From: Dactylosporangium sp. AC04546
GTDB taxonomy: Bacteria > Actinomycetota > Actinomycetes > Mycobacteriales > Micromonosporaceae
Direction of reading: 5' to 3'
Length of the DNA: 27,935 nt
NCBI RefSeq assembly: GCF_022095675.1
Contig: NZ_JAHYSG010000145.1
Location: 1 to 27,935, forward strand
In this document: positions 1 through 9,693 of the stretch, one piece after another
Numbering within the stretch: the first letter of the stretch is position 1
How the letters are laid out: every line of letters begins with the position of its first letter
Position numbers and translations under genes: made by a program
Notes under the pieces: generated by a model
What the model was told of the DNA's origin: nothing
What the model saw: only the letters and a program-made list of their open reading frames with translations
The model's database searches: none

Positions 1-42
1 CCGCTGGGCCCACACCCGGCACCACTGCCGACGCAGCGTTTC

Positions 43-94
43 TGATACATCAAGCCTGATGCATCAGAAATGCTGCATCAAACGCGATGCATCA
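43..94. repeat. 14-bp phased palindrome array 1 (4 units)
   Basis: The units are TGATACATCA (43-52), TGATGCATCA (57-66), TGCTGCATCA (71-80) and CGATGCATCA (85-94), each 14 bp from the next. The four-base spacers AGCC, GAAA and AACG are not conserved. The consensus TGATGCATCA is a perfect palindrome. Degenerate matches at 29-38 and 99-108 continue the phase. The function is unknown. Confidence 0.85.
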
Positions 95-185
95 GGCTCG
101 GTGCACCGCTCGAACAGTGAGCCGCGCCCGCCGACGAGCCCGCGCCCGTCGCCACCTCCGCCATCCACCGCCAGTGCAGCGCTTC

Positions 186-251
186 TGATGCATCAAGGTT
201 GATGCATCAAAACCGATGCGACCAGCGTGATGCATCAGAAATGATGCATCA
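186..251. repeat. 14-bp phased palindrome array 2 (5 slots, one decayed)
   Basis: TGATGCATCA occurs at 186-195, 200-209, 228-237 and 242-251. The slot at 214-223 is decayed (CGATGCGACC) but keeps the 14-bp phase. Units 186/200 can form a 10-bp stem with an AGGT loop. Units 228/242 can form a perfect 10-bp stem with a GAAA (GNRA) loop. The array ends 12 bp past the stop codon of the minus-strand gene to its right, so it lies in that gene's 3' flank. Confidence 0.88.
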
Positions 252-263
252 GAAGCGATCGGG

Positions 264-521
264 CTACTCGAACAGCGAGCCGCGGCCGCCGCCCTCGCGA
301 CGGCGGGCCCGGCGGCGCAACTCCACCACGATCATGTCGACCAGCGCGGTCACAGCGAGCGCGAACAGCAGAATCGCCAGCCAGCCGAACCCCGCCGCCC
401 AGGCCAGAACGCCCAGGGCCGTACTGACGACGAAGCCGAACACCGCCAGCGCCAGCCGGAGGTTCAAGGCGCTGTACGGGTGCCCGACCGTGCCGCGCGC
501 GCTGCGCCGCTGTGACCGCAT
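264..521 (-). CDS. Small membrane protein, DUF6343-like
   Basis: This 85-residue protein has a basic N-terminus (about 1-18), two hydrophobic helices (about 22-44 and 46-66) and a strongly basic, Arg-rich C-terminal tail ending GGRGSLFE. The layout and the SALxLRLxLAxFGxV start of the first helix resemble the actinobacterial DUF6343 family, which has no known function; that assignment is from memory of the family pattern. The ATG start is supported by GAGGGG about 6 bases upstream, which overlaps the stop codon of the PoxB-like gene. The 10-bp gap suggests the two are co-transcribed. The last 24 coding bases are duplicated at 109-132 beside a palindrome array. Confidence 0.75.
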   Translation of the reverse strand: MRSQRRSARGTVGHPYSALNLRLALAVFGFVVSTALGVLAWAAGFGWLAILLFALAVTALVDMIVVELRRRARRREGGGRGSLFE

Positions 522-531
522 GAGTAGCCCC

Positions 532-2301
532 TCAGCTCTTCAACCGCGTGATCCGGTCCTTGAGGATCGTGGTGGCGATGCTCGCCCGGTGCGGCTGCCC
601 GCGCAGGAACGCCTCGGCGAAGCGGACCGCCTGCTGGTACGTCACCTTCGCCGGCATCGGCGGCTCGTCGGCGTCGACGGCCACATCCAGCAGCGCCGGG
701 CCGTCGAAGGCGAGGGCCTCGGCCAGCGCGCCCGGCAGCTGCGACGGGTGGGCGACCTGCACGCCGAAGCCGCCGCAGCCGCGGGCCCAGGCCGCGTAGT
801 CCGGGGTCGGGTCGCCGAAGCGGACGCCGTACTCCGGGAAGCCGAGCACCATCTGCTCCCACACGATCATGCCGAGCGCGTTGTTGTTGTTCACGACGAC
901 CTTGATCGGCAGGCGGTACCGCGCGGCGGTGTGGAACTCCGCCATCAGCATCGCGAATCCGCCGTCGCCGACGAACGCGATGCACTGGCGGCCGGGGTAC
1001 TCGTGCTGCAGGGCGATCGCGTAGGGCAGGCCCGGCGCCATCGAGGCGAGCGTGCCGGACAGGTAGAACTCCCGCTGGCCGGTCACCTGCCAGTGCCGCG
1101 CGGCCCAGGTCGCGACCGTCCCGGAGTCGCAGCAGAGGATCGCGTCGGGTGCGGCCGCCCGGTCCAGGGCGCGGGCCAGGAACTGCGGGGCGATCGGGTC
1201 GCGCTCCGGGTCCTCCAGCGCCGTCATGCGCTCCCGCCAGTCGCGCATCTTGTCCTGGTACCGCTGCAGGAACCGCCGATCCTCACGCCGGCGCAGCCGC
1301 GGCAGCAAAGACTCCAGGGTGGCCCCGGCGTCGCCCACCAGCGGCACGTCGGTCGGGATGCGTGTGCCGACCCGGGTCGCCTCGGTGTCGATCTGGACGA
1401 CGTGGGCCTGTCCGGGTTCGGGGAGGAACTTGGTGTACGGGAAGTTCGTCCCGATCATGAGCAGGGTGTCGCACTCGTCCATGAGGTCCTCGCTGGGCGC
1501 CGTCCCCAGCAGCCCGAGCCCGCCGGTGGTGAACGGCGAGTCGTCCGGGACCGCGGCCTTGCCCATGAGCGACTTGACGATCGGCGCGCCGAGCACGTCG
1601 GCGGTCAGCTCCACCAGGGCCCCGGCCCGCATGGCGCCGGCCCCGGCCAGGATGGCCACCCGCTCGCCCGCGTTGAGCAGGTCGGCGGCGGCCTGGAGGT
1701 CGTCGTCGGCCGGGCGGACCGGCGGGTGCACCCACACCGGCGCGGTCGCCGGCTCGCGGACCGGCCCGACCTCCTCGTAGGGGTTGTCGCCGACCGTGGC
1801 GACCTGCACGTCGTTGGGGATGGTGAGGTGGGCGACGCCGCGGCGGGCCAGCGCGGTGCGCACCGCGATGTCCACGAGCGCGGGCACCTGGACCGGGTTG
1901 ACGATCGGCTCGTTGTACTCCGCGACGTCCTCGTACAGCCGGTCCAGGTGGACCTCCTGCTGGTAGGCGGTGCCGAGGACGCCCGACTCCTGCATTCCGG
2001 TGATCGCCAGCACCGGCGCGTGGTCCAGCTTGGCGTCGTAGAGGCCGTTGGCCAGGTGGATGCCGCCCGGGCCGGACGTGGCCAGGCACACACCGAGGCG
2101 GCCCGTCGCCTTGGCGTGTGCGCACGCCATGAACGCGGCGGACTCCTCGTGGTGCACCAGCACGAACCGGACCCGGCGGGCGTTGCGCCGCAGCCCCTCC
2201 ATCAGGCCGTTCACGCCGTCGCCGGGGAGCCCGAACACGGTGTCGACCCCCCAGTCGGCCAGCCTCGCGATGATCGCCTCGCCGACGGTCTGCTTCGTCA
2301 T
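532..2301 (-). CDS. poxB: PoxB-type pyruvate oxidase/quinone-dependent pyruvate dehydrogenase, ThDP-dependent
   Basis: The 589-residue product has the three-domain layout of the pyruvate oxidase/acetolactate synthase family. The N-terminal Pyr domain carries the catalytic glutamate in the HHEE motif (about residue 52). The central domain (about 195-330) is FAD-binding in relatives. The C-terminal domain holds the thiamine-diphosphate motif, starting GDGGFAMLMAEF and ending VVVNNN roughly 30 residues later. PoxB relatives decarboxylate pyruvate to acetate and pass electrons to quinone at the membrane. Substrate cannot be read from sequence, and some homologues are annotated only as ThDP-requiring enzymes. 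No clear ribosome binding site precedes the ATG. It is divergent from the gene at 2367, with 65 bases between the two starts. Confidence 0.85.
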   Translation of the reverse strand: MTKQTVGEAIIARLADWGVDTVFGLPGDGVNGLMEGLRRNARRVRFVLVHHEESAAFMACAHAKATGRLGVCLATSGPGGIHLANGLYDAKLDHAPVLAITGMQESGVLGTAYQQEVHLDRLYEDVAEYNEPIVNPVQVPALVDIAVRTALARRGVAHLTIPNDVQVATVGDNPYEEVGPVREPATAPVWVHPPVRPADDDLQAAADLLNAGERVAILAGAGAMRAGALVELTADVLGAPIVKSLMGKAAVPDDSPFTTGGLGLLGTAPSEDLMDECDTLLMIGTNFPYTKFLPEPGQAHVVQIDTEATRVGTRIPTDVPLVGDAGATLESLLPRLRRREDRRFLQRYQDKMRDWRERMTALEDPERDPIAPQFLARALDRAAAPDAILCCDSGTVATWAARHWQVTGQREFYLSGTLASMAPGLPYAIALQHEYPGRQCIAFVGDGGFAMLMAEFHTAARYRLPIKVVVNNNNALGMIVWEQMVLGFPEYGVRFGDPTPDYAAWARGCGGFGVQVAHPSQLPGALAEALAFDGPALLDVAVDADEPPMPAKVTYQQAVRFAEAFLRGQPHRASIATTILKDRITRLKS

Positions 2302-2366
2302 AACCCACGGCTTGCCGGTGGTGACGGGTCCAAACCTCGGCGGCCGATCGGGTACCGTGCAGCCAC
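2302..2366. promoter_or_regulatory. Divergent intergenic region with possible leaderless promoter
   Basis: These 65 bases separate two divergent start codons and must hold both promoters unless these lie inside the genes. TACCGT at 2353-2358 fits an actinobacterial TANNNT -10 box 8 bases before the plus-strand ATG. Neither gene has a convincing Shine-Dalgarno sequence, so leaderless transcripts are possible. No clear -35 was found. Confidence 0.3.
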
Positions 2367-3551
2367 ATGGGGCTGATGGACAGGTTGCTGGGGTCGCCGC
2401 AGGAACGGTTCGCCCGCCAGGTGCTGACGGCCGTGCGGGACGCCGGCGTCGCCGAGGCCCGCTACCTGCCCGAGCAGTTCGCCATCCAGCTGCGGCGGGA
2501 CTCGAAGACGGCCGCGCCGTCGCTGGCCTATCTCGGCAACCTGTACCGCGAGTGCGCCGGCGCCGGCCGTGAGGAGCGCCGGCAGCGGATCGCCGCGTTC
2601 CTGTCGGCCGTCGTGTTCAACCCGGGCGCCCCGGCCAGCTGGGCCGACGTCGCCGACCTCCTGCGGCCGCTGCTGCGCTCGGAGTCGTTCGGCCTGGGCA
2701 CGCCCGGCGGGGCGCCGCGCCCGCTGCGCCGGCCGGCGTTGCCGTTCATCGCCGAGTTCGTGGTCGTCGACCAGCCGGCCTCGATCATGTACGTCACCGA
2801 GGCGCAGCTGTCGTCCTGGGGCGTCACCGAGCGCGCCGTCTACGACCGGGCCCGTGCCAACCTCGCCGAACTCGCCGAGCGCACGGCCCGCCCGGAGAGC
2901 GACGACCAGCCGTCGATCGTGCGGATGGTGGAGTCCGGCGACGCGTACTGGGCGTCCCACCTGCTGGTCGACGGCTGGCTGGCCGGGCAGGAGCGCCACC
3001 TGGGCGGCCGCCCGGTCGCGTTCGTGCCGGACACGACCGGCGTGGTGCTGGCCCGCGACCACGAGGGCATCGGCAAACTCTTCGAGCTCATCGAGGAGGA
3101 GTACCGCGAGGCCGCCCGCCCGATCTCGACCATGGCCTACACCGTCGACGACACCGGCGCCGTGATCCCCTACGCGGTGCCCGACAGCGACCCGCTGCAA
3201 CCGGCGGTGCACCGCTCGGAGGTCGTGCTGGCCGCGAACGAGTACGCGGCCCAAGGGGCCCACCTGGAGTCGGACGCATTCGTGGCGAGCCTGATCGTGG
3301 CCGACCGCGACGGCCGCGTGTTCTCGGTCGCGAGCTGGGCGGAGGGCGTCGACACCCTGCTACCGCGGGCCGACTACGTGGCCTTCTCCGACGACGACGC
3401 CGAGACCTTCGTGGTGTCCTGGGACGACGTGGCCCGCGAGGTCGACCTGGAGCCGGAGCCGGGTGTGCGGCCGGAGCGGTACCGGCTGCGCTCGTGGCCG
3501 CATCCGGGCGTCGTGGAGCGGCTGCGCCGGCTCGCCTCAGAACCCGGCTAG
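2367..3551 (+). CDS. DUF1444/YtpQ-like protein of unknown function
   Basis: A 394-residue soluble protein with no signal peptide or membrane segment. The central part (a conserved 'yvT..QL..WGvte..vy..A..NL' pattern at about residues 137-170, then a region naming a display of 'SHLLVDGWLA') resembles the YtpQ/DUF1444 family, whose function is not known. I make this assignment from pattern memory and consider it tentative. An aspartate-rich, acidic C-terminal half follows. The gene stands alone on the plus strand, divergent from the PoxB-like gene. It overlaps the last 15 bases of the convergent dehydrogenase gene, so the two reading frames share their 3' ends. Confidence 0.7.
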   Translation: MGLMDRLLGSPQERFARQVLTAVRDAGVAEARYLPEQFAIQLRRDSKTAAPSLAYLGNLYRECAGAGREERRQRIAAFLSAVVFNPGAPASWADVADLLRPLLRSESFGLGTPGGAPRPLRRPALPFIAEFVVVDQPASIMYVTEAQLSSWGVTERAVYDRARANLAELAERTARPESDDQPSIVRMVESGDAYWASHLLVDGWLAGQERHLGGRPVAFVPDTTGVVLARDHEGIGKLFELIEEEYREAARPISTMAYTVDDTGAVIPYAVPDSDPLQPAVHRSEVVLAANEYAAQGAHLESDAFVASLIVADRDGRVFSVASWAEGVDTLLPRADYVAFSDDDAETFVVSWDDVAREVDLEPEPGVRPERYRLRSWPHPGVVERLRRLASEPG

Positions 3552-4325
3552 CACCGCGCGGAGCCGGTCGCGCACCACGGGGTCGTAGGCGTCGGGGTGG
3601 GCCCGCGCGGGCTCGGTGCCGTCGAAGAAGGCGCCCGTGCCGTGCTCCTCCAGGATCAGCCGCAGCGTCGCCGCGCCGCCCTCGTCGACGGTCGACGCCG
3701 GCGGCCGGCCCGCCGCGCGGACCATCCCGGTGTCCATGAACGTGGCCGGGTGCAGGCAGTTGACCGCGACGCCGGTGTGCTGGCGCTGCTCGTGCTCGGC
3801 GAGCTCGAAGCTCCACACGGCGAGGGCGAGCTTGGCCCGCCGATAGGCGGTGACCCCGTCGTACTTCCGCTCCAGCTGCAGGTCGGTGAAGTCGATCGGC
3901 GCCTGCCCGAGCGAGCCGACGTTGACCACCTTCGAGCGCGCGTTGGCCCGCAGGGTCGGCAGCAGCGCGCGGGTGAGGTGGACCGGTGCGAGCAGGTTGA
4001 CCGCCCAGCGCAGCTCGTAGCCGTCGGCGGACAGCTCTCGCGGGGCGCCGGGCGCCCCGAACCCGACGCCGGCGTTGTTGACCAGGACGGTCAGGTCGTC
4101 GCGGCCGGCGACCGCCTGGGCCAGCCCGTCGATCTCGGCGAGGCTGGCCAGGTCGGCCACGAACCCTTCGGCCTGGCCGCCGGCCGCGTGGACCTCGGCG
4201 ACCCCGCGGTCGACTCCGGCCTTGTCGCGGCCGTGCAGCAGGACGGTCAGCCCGGCGGCGCCGAGCCGCGGCGCCAACCAGCGGCCGAGGCCGCCGGTAG
4301 CGCCGGTGAGCAGGACAGCGTGCAC
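3537..4325 (-). CDS. Short-chain dehydrogenase/reductase (SDR)
   Basis: A 262-residue classical-type SDR. The N-terminus has the cofactor motif TGATGGLG (about residues 7-14), followed by NNAG (about 86-89), a catalytic serine region (VNVGSLGQ) and the YRRAK active-site Tyr/Lys pair (about 158-162). The family reduces or oxidises carbonyl/alcohol groups with NAD(P)H; substrate cannot be told. I start at GTG 4325 because GGAGGT lies 12 bases upstream (4338-4343). A longer in-frame reading exists, but it runs through the FKBP gene in the wrong frame. It follows the FKBP gene by 20 bases and probably shares its transcript. Its end overlaps the convergent gene by 15 bases. Confidence 0.88.
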   Translation of the reverse strand: MHAVLLTGATGGLGRWLAPRLGAAGLTVLLHGRDKAGVDRGVAEVHAAGGQAEGFVADLASLAEIDGLAQAVAGRDDLTVLVNNAGVGFGAPGAPRELSADGYELRWAVNLLAPVHLTRALLPTLRANARSKVVNVGSLGQAPIDFTDLQLERKYDGVTAYRRAKLALAVWSFELAEHEQRQHTGVAVNCLHPATFMDTGMVRAAGRPPASTVDEGGAATLRLILEEHGTGAFFDGTEPARAHPDAYDPVVRDRLRAVLAGF

Positions 4326-4345
4326 CCGTCCGAAGCTACCTCCGG

Positions 4346-5344
4346 TCAGCCGCCGAGGCCGCCGAGGCCGGTGTCGTCGGCGTCCTTGGCATCGAGCACG
4401 TCGACCACGAAGCGGAGCGTGCCGGCCGGGGCACCCTGCGGCGGGGTCTCGCCGTAGGCGTCCTTGGCCGGGATGTCGAGCTGGACGCGGCTGCCGACCT
4501 TCACGCCGACCAGGGCCTCGTCCCAGCCGGTGATGACCTGCTGCTGCTTGCCCGACTGCTTCATGCCCACACCGAAGTCGACGGTCTGCTTCTTCGTCCA
4601 GGACGAGTCGAACATCTTGCCGTCGGCGTAGGTCACGCCGATGTAGTTGACCGTCACCGTCTGGCCCGGCTTGACCGCCTTGCAGGGGCCCTCGATGAGG
4701 ACCGTCTTCTGGGTGTTCTTGACCTCGTCGGTGCCCTTCTCGACCGTCGGCTCGGTCGCGAGCCGCTTGTCGAAGCCGCCGAGCAGCGGCGGGTAGGCGG
4801 CCTCGGCGGCCGGCTTGCACTTGGTCTTGCGCTCCTCGGCGCGGTCGCCGAAGTACCAGACGCCGGCGAACGCACCGCCGACGGCCAGCAGGACGATGAC
4901 CGTGCCGGCGATGCCCTGGAAGATCCTGCGGCGGTTGGCGGCCTTCTGCGCGGCCTTGCGGGCGGCGGCGCGCTTGTCGGCCTTGGTCAGCGGCGGGGGC
5001 GCGCCCTTGCCCTTCTTGACGTCGGCCTTGGCCTTCTTGTCCTGGTCCTTCGGCGCCGCGTCGTCCGATGCATCCGATGCGTCCGATGCGTCCGGCTCGT
5101 CGGCCTTGTCAGCCTCGTCGGCCTTGTCGCCCTCGTCCGGATCGCCGGAAGCATCCTCGGCGGACCCGTCCGGCTCCGTGGACGAAACTTCCTCCGTCGT
5201 ACCGACGAGGTCCGCGGTATCCGGCGCCTCGACGGATGCCTCGACGGGGGTCTCCTCCGGCGTCTCCTGCTCCGGCGCCACGGCCTTCGGCGGGGTGGCC
5301 TTGGTCGACCTCGCAGTGCGGCGGCTCCTGCCCCGATCGCTCAC
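4346..5344 (-). CDS. Membrane-anchored FKBP-type peptidyl-prolyl cis-trans isomerase
   Basis: The 332-residue product has a long, charged low-complexity N-terminus (about 1-135) rich in Ala, Glu, Asp and Ser, with a DASDASDASDD run, then a Lys/Arg cluster. A single hydrophobic helix follows (about 140-164, VIVLLAVGGAFAGVWYF) and a C-terminal FKBP domain (about 224-318) with VTVNYIG, FDSSW, VITGWDEAL, AYGE and RFVVDVL. It is probably a type II membrane protein with the isomerase outside, helping extracytoplasmic folding. GTG 5344 is preferred because AGGGGAG stands about 10 bases upstream. An upstream in-frame ATG at 5428 would add 28 residues but has no such site. Confidence 0.87.
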   Translation of the reverse strand: MSDRGRSRRTARSTKATPPKAVAPEQETPEETPVEASVEAPDTADLVGTTEEVSSTEPDGSAEDASGDPDEGDKADEADKADEPDASDASDASDDAAPKDQDKKAKADVKKGKGAPPPLTKADKRAAARKAAQKAANRRRIFQGIAGTVIVLLAVGGAFAGVWYFGDRAEERKTKCKPAAEAAYPPLLGGFDKRLATEPTVEKGTDEVKNTQKTVLIEGPCKAVKPGQTVTVNYIGVTYADGKMFDSSWTKKQTVDFGVGMKQSGKQQQVITGWDEALVGVKVGSRVQLDIPAKDAYGETPPQGAPAGTLRFVVDVLDAKDADDTGLGGLGG

Positions 5345-5483
5345 AGTTCGACGACTCCCCTGCTGGACGGCCCGACGTTTCGATGGACCTGAGTATGGAC
5401 CCGATGACGGTTCGGCAGAGCTTCCCATATCACACGCTATGTGGCACGCCCCGGGGCCCCGGAGATTGGCCTAAGGTCAGGGT

Positions 5484-7039
<1,556 letters not shown>

Positions 7040-7043
<4 letters not shown>

Positions 7044-8497
7044 GCCTCGACGCGCTGGCGGTCGCGCTGCGCGCCCGGCTCCGGCCGGACCAGGTGCTCA
7101 CCGACCGCCAGCAGCTGCGGACCTACGAATGCGACGGGCTGGCCCACTACCGCGTGATCCCCGGGATCGTGGTGCTGCCGCGCAGCGCGGAGGAGTGCGC
7201 GTTCACGGTGCGGACGTGCGCCGCGGCTGGCGTGCCGTTCGTGGCCCGCGGCTCCGGCACCGGCCTGTCCGGCGGTGCGCTGCCGCACGCCGAGGGCGCG
7301 CTGATCGTGACCTCGCAGCTGCGCTCGATCGTCGAGGTCGCGCCGCAGGACGAGCGGGCCGTGGTCGAGCCGGGCGTGATCAACCTCCAGGTCAGCCGGG
7401 CCGCCAACCCGCACGGCTACTACTACGCGCCCGACCCCTCCAGCCAGCAGATCTGCTCGATCGGCGGGAACGTGGCGGAGAACTCGGGCGGTGCGCACTG
7501 CCTGAAGTACGGCTTCACCACCAACCACGTCACGGGCGCGCAGATCGTCACGCCCGACGGCGAGCTGGTGCGGCTCGGCGGGCGGGCCCCGGACGCACCG
7601 GGCTACGACCTGCTGGGCGCGTTCGTCGGCTCCGAGGGCACGCTGGGCATCGCGACCGAGGTGACGGTACGGCTGGTGCGCCTGCCGGAGACCGTCCGCA
7701 CGCTGCTGGCCGCCTTCCGTGGCACCGACGACGCCGGCGCCGCCACCTCGGCGATCATCGCCGCCGGCGTCGTGCCCGCCGCGGTCGAGATGATGGACGC
7801 CCTGGCGATCGAGGCGGCCGAGGCGGCCGTGCACTGCGGCTACCCGGAGGGCGCCGGCGCGGTGCTCATCGTCGAGCTCGACGGGCCGGCCGCCGAGGTG
7901 GCGGCGCAGTTCGACGCGGTCGAGGGGTTCTGCCGCGAGAACGGCGCCTTCGAGATCCGCATCGCGGCCGACGACGCCGAGCGGGCGCTGTTCTGGAAGG
8001 GGCGCAAGTCGGCGTTCGCGGCCGTCGGCCGGATCAGCCCGGACTACATCGTGCAGGACGGGGTCATCCCGCGCACCGCGCTGCCGCAGGTGCTGACCCG
8101 CATCAGCGAGCTCGCCGCCGAGCACGGGGTCCGGGTGGCCAACGTGTTCCACGCCGGCGACGGCAACCTGCACCCGCTCGTGCTGTTCGACGAGGCGGTC
8201 GCCGGCCAGGCCGAGCGGGCCGAGACCGTCTCCGGCGCCATCCTCGACATCTGCGTCGAGCACGGCGGCTCGATCACCGGCGAGCACGGCGTCGGTGTGG
8301 ACAAGGCCAAGCACCTGCCGCGCATGTACTCCGAGGACGACCTCGACACGATGCAGCTGGTGCGGTGTGCGTTCGACCCGCGGGGGCTGGCGAACCCGGG
8401 CAAGGTGTTCCCCACCCCGCGGCTGTGCGGCGAGGTCCCCGGACGGCGCAAGGGACCGCACCCGCTCCAGGAGGCCGGCGTCGCGGAGGTGTTCTGA
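7040..8497 (+). CDS. glcD: Glycolate oxidase subunit GlcD (FAD-binding)
   Basis: A 485-residue FAD-linked oxidase of the GlcD/D-lactate dehydrogenase family. The FAD-binding PCMH domain carries [10 protein letters not shown] (about 70-79), [19 protein letters not shown] (about 133-151) and GSEGTLGI (about 199-206). The C-terminal cap has [12 protein letters not shown] and [10 protein letters not shown]. In the GlcDEF complex this subunit oxidises glycolate (or D-lactate) to glyoxylate. Its ATG overlaps the malate synthase stop by four bases, and glcE follows after two bases. The context with malate synthase favours glycolate over D-lactate; this is inference. Confidence 0.92.
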
Positions 8498-8499
8498 GC

Positions 8500-9693
8500 A
8501 TGACAGCAGTTGCGGGCGCCGGTGGGGACATCGGCGGTGTGCCGGCCGCCGCCGTGGCGACGCCGGTCTCGGTGGCGGAGGTCGCCGACGTGGTGCGGGG
8601 TGCCGCGGCCGACGGGCTCGCCCTCGTGGTGCGCGGCGCCGGCACCCGCCAGGACTGGGCGCTGCCCCCGCAGCGGCTCGACCTGATCCTGGAGACCGGC
8701 GAGCTGACCGGCCTCGTCGAGCACGCCGCCGGCGACCTGGTCGCCGTGGTGCGGGCCGGCACGCCGCTGCACCAGGTGCAGGAGGCGCTGCGCCCGGCCG
8801 GCCAGCAGCTGGCGCTCGACGAGCCGCTGCCCGGCGCGACCGTCGGCGGCACGGTGGCGGTGAACGCGTCCGGGCCGCGGCGGATGCTGTACGGCACCGT
8901 CCGCGACCTGCTCATCGGGGTCACCGTGGTCCGTGCCGACGGGGTGGTCGCCCGGGCCGGCGGCAAGGTCGTCAAGAACGTCGCCGGCTACGACCTCGGC
9001 AAGCTGGTCGCCGGGTCGTACGGCACGCTCGGCGTGATCGCCGAGTGCGCCTTCCGCCTCCACCCACTGCCGGCTGCCCGCCGCTTCGTCTCGGTGCCCG
9101 TCGACGGGCCGGACGAGGCCGGGCTGGCCCTGTCGGCGGTCCTCGGCGCGCAGGTGGTGCCGAGCGCGCTGGAGGTCGACACCGCCCCCATGACCGTGAC
9201 CGCGCTCGTCGAGGGCGTGCCGGCCGGCGTCGACCGGCGCGCGGCCGACCTCGCCAAGCTGCTCGGCGACGGCGCGACGGCGGACGATTCGCCGCCGCCG
9301 GGCTGGGGGCGCTACCCCTGGGGCCCGGGCGACGTCGGCATCAAGCTCACGACGGCGCTGTCCCGGGTGCCGTACCTGCTGACCGCGGCCGGCGTCACCG
9401 CCCAACTGCACGACGCGCGGCTGCACGTGCGCGGCTCGGCCGGCACCGGCGTCCTCTACGCGGGCCTGCCCGGCGGCACCGACCCGGGCGTCGTCGCCGG
9501 CGTGGTGAGCGACCTGCGCGCGGCCACCCGGGCCGGCGCCGGCCACTGCGTGGTGCTGACCGCGCCCCCGGCGGTCCGCGGCCGGGTCGACGTGTGGGGC
9601 CACGTCGACGGCCTCGACCTCATGCGCCGGGTCAAGGAGCAGTTCGACCCCGCGGGCACGCTCGCCCCCGGCCGTTTCGTGGGTGGTATCTGA
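8500..9693 (+). CDS. glcE: Glycolate oxidase subunit GlcE (FAD-binding)
   Basis: A 397-residue FAD-binding partner of GlcD. Diagnostic stretches are RGAGTRQDW (about 47-55), PGATVGGTVAVNASGPRRM (about 110-128), YGTVRDLLIGVTVV and GGKVVKNVAGYDLGKLVAGSYGTLGVI (the last split across about 150-176). In known glycolate oxidases GlcE is needed for activity along with GlcD and the iron-sulfur GlcF. The ATG at 8500 is chosen because GGAGG (8485-8489) sits 10 bases upstream. Its stop codon shares one base with the glcF start (TGATG). It is somewhat longer than typical because of an Ala/Gly-rich N-terminus. Confidence 0.9.
   Translation: MTAVAGAGGDIGGVPAAAVATPVSVAEVADVVRGAAADGLALVVRGAGTRQDWALPPQRLDLILETGELTGLVEHAAGDLVAVVRAGTPLHQVQEALRPAGQQLALDEPLPGATVGGTVAVNASGPRRMLYGTVRDLLIGVTVVRADGVVARAGGKVVKNVAGYDLGKLVAGSYGTLGVIAECAFRLHPLPAARRFVSVPVDGPDEAGLALSAVLGAQVVPSALEVDTAPMTVTALVEGVPAGVDRRAADLAKLLGDGATADDSPPPGWGRYPWGPGDVGIKLTTALSRVPYLLTAAGVTAQLHDARLHVRGSAGTGVLYAGLPGGTDPGVVAGVVSDLRAATRAGAGHCVVLTAPPAVRGRVDVWGHVDGLDLMRRVKEQFDPAGTLAPGRFVGGI

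Larger units (their letters stand above)
33..290. repeat. Tandemly duplicated composite repeat: palindrome array plus gene-tail copy
   Basis: Two related modules lie in tandem, about 33-132 and 176-290. Each starts with GCAGCG-Y-TTC, runs into a 14-bp phased palindrome array, and ends in a 24-nt sequence that matches in 22 of 24 positions (109-132 and 267-290). The right-hand copy of that 24-mer is the 3' end of the minus-strand membrane-protein gene (residues GGRGSLFE), so the left-hand copy is a detached duplicate of a coding 3' end. The modules differ in length by about one 14-bp unit. The 43 bases between them (133-175) show nothing recognisable. Confidence 0.75.

Noticed and set aside
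33..290. CRISPR array
   Set aside because: The repeats are 10 bp and spacers 4 bp, far shorter than any CRISPR, and there are no cas genes in the window.
199..2376. Very long plus-strand reading frame (about 725 codons) opposite the PoxB gene
   Set aside because: It is Arg/Gly/Ala-rich, has no domain, and lies antisense to a gene with intact catalytic motifs; it is a high-GC shadow.
3537..4820. Long minus-strand frame joining FKBP sequence to the SDR
   Set aside because: Its upstream part reads the FKBP gene in the wrong frame. The SDR has its own GTG with a good GGAGGT site, so this is not a fusion protein.
5068..5095. GATGCATCC-type repeats in the FKBP gene as another palindrome array
   Set aside because: They step by 9 bp and encode Asp-Ala-Ser repeats; the similarity to TGATGCATCA comes from codon use.
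5345..5428. ATG at 5428 as the FKBP start
   Set aside because: There is no ribosome site before it, while the downstream GTG at 5344 has AGGGGAG at a suitable distance. The extension has no family features.
7129..8499. Long in-frame extension ahead of GlcE
   Set aside because: It overlaps glcD in another frame, is Arg/Gly-rich and has no family motif; GGAGG before ATG 8500 marks the start.
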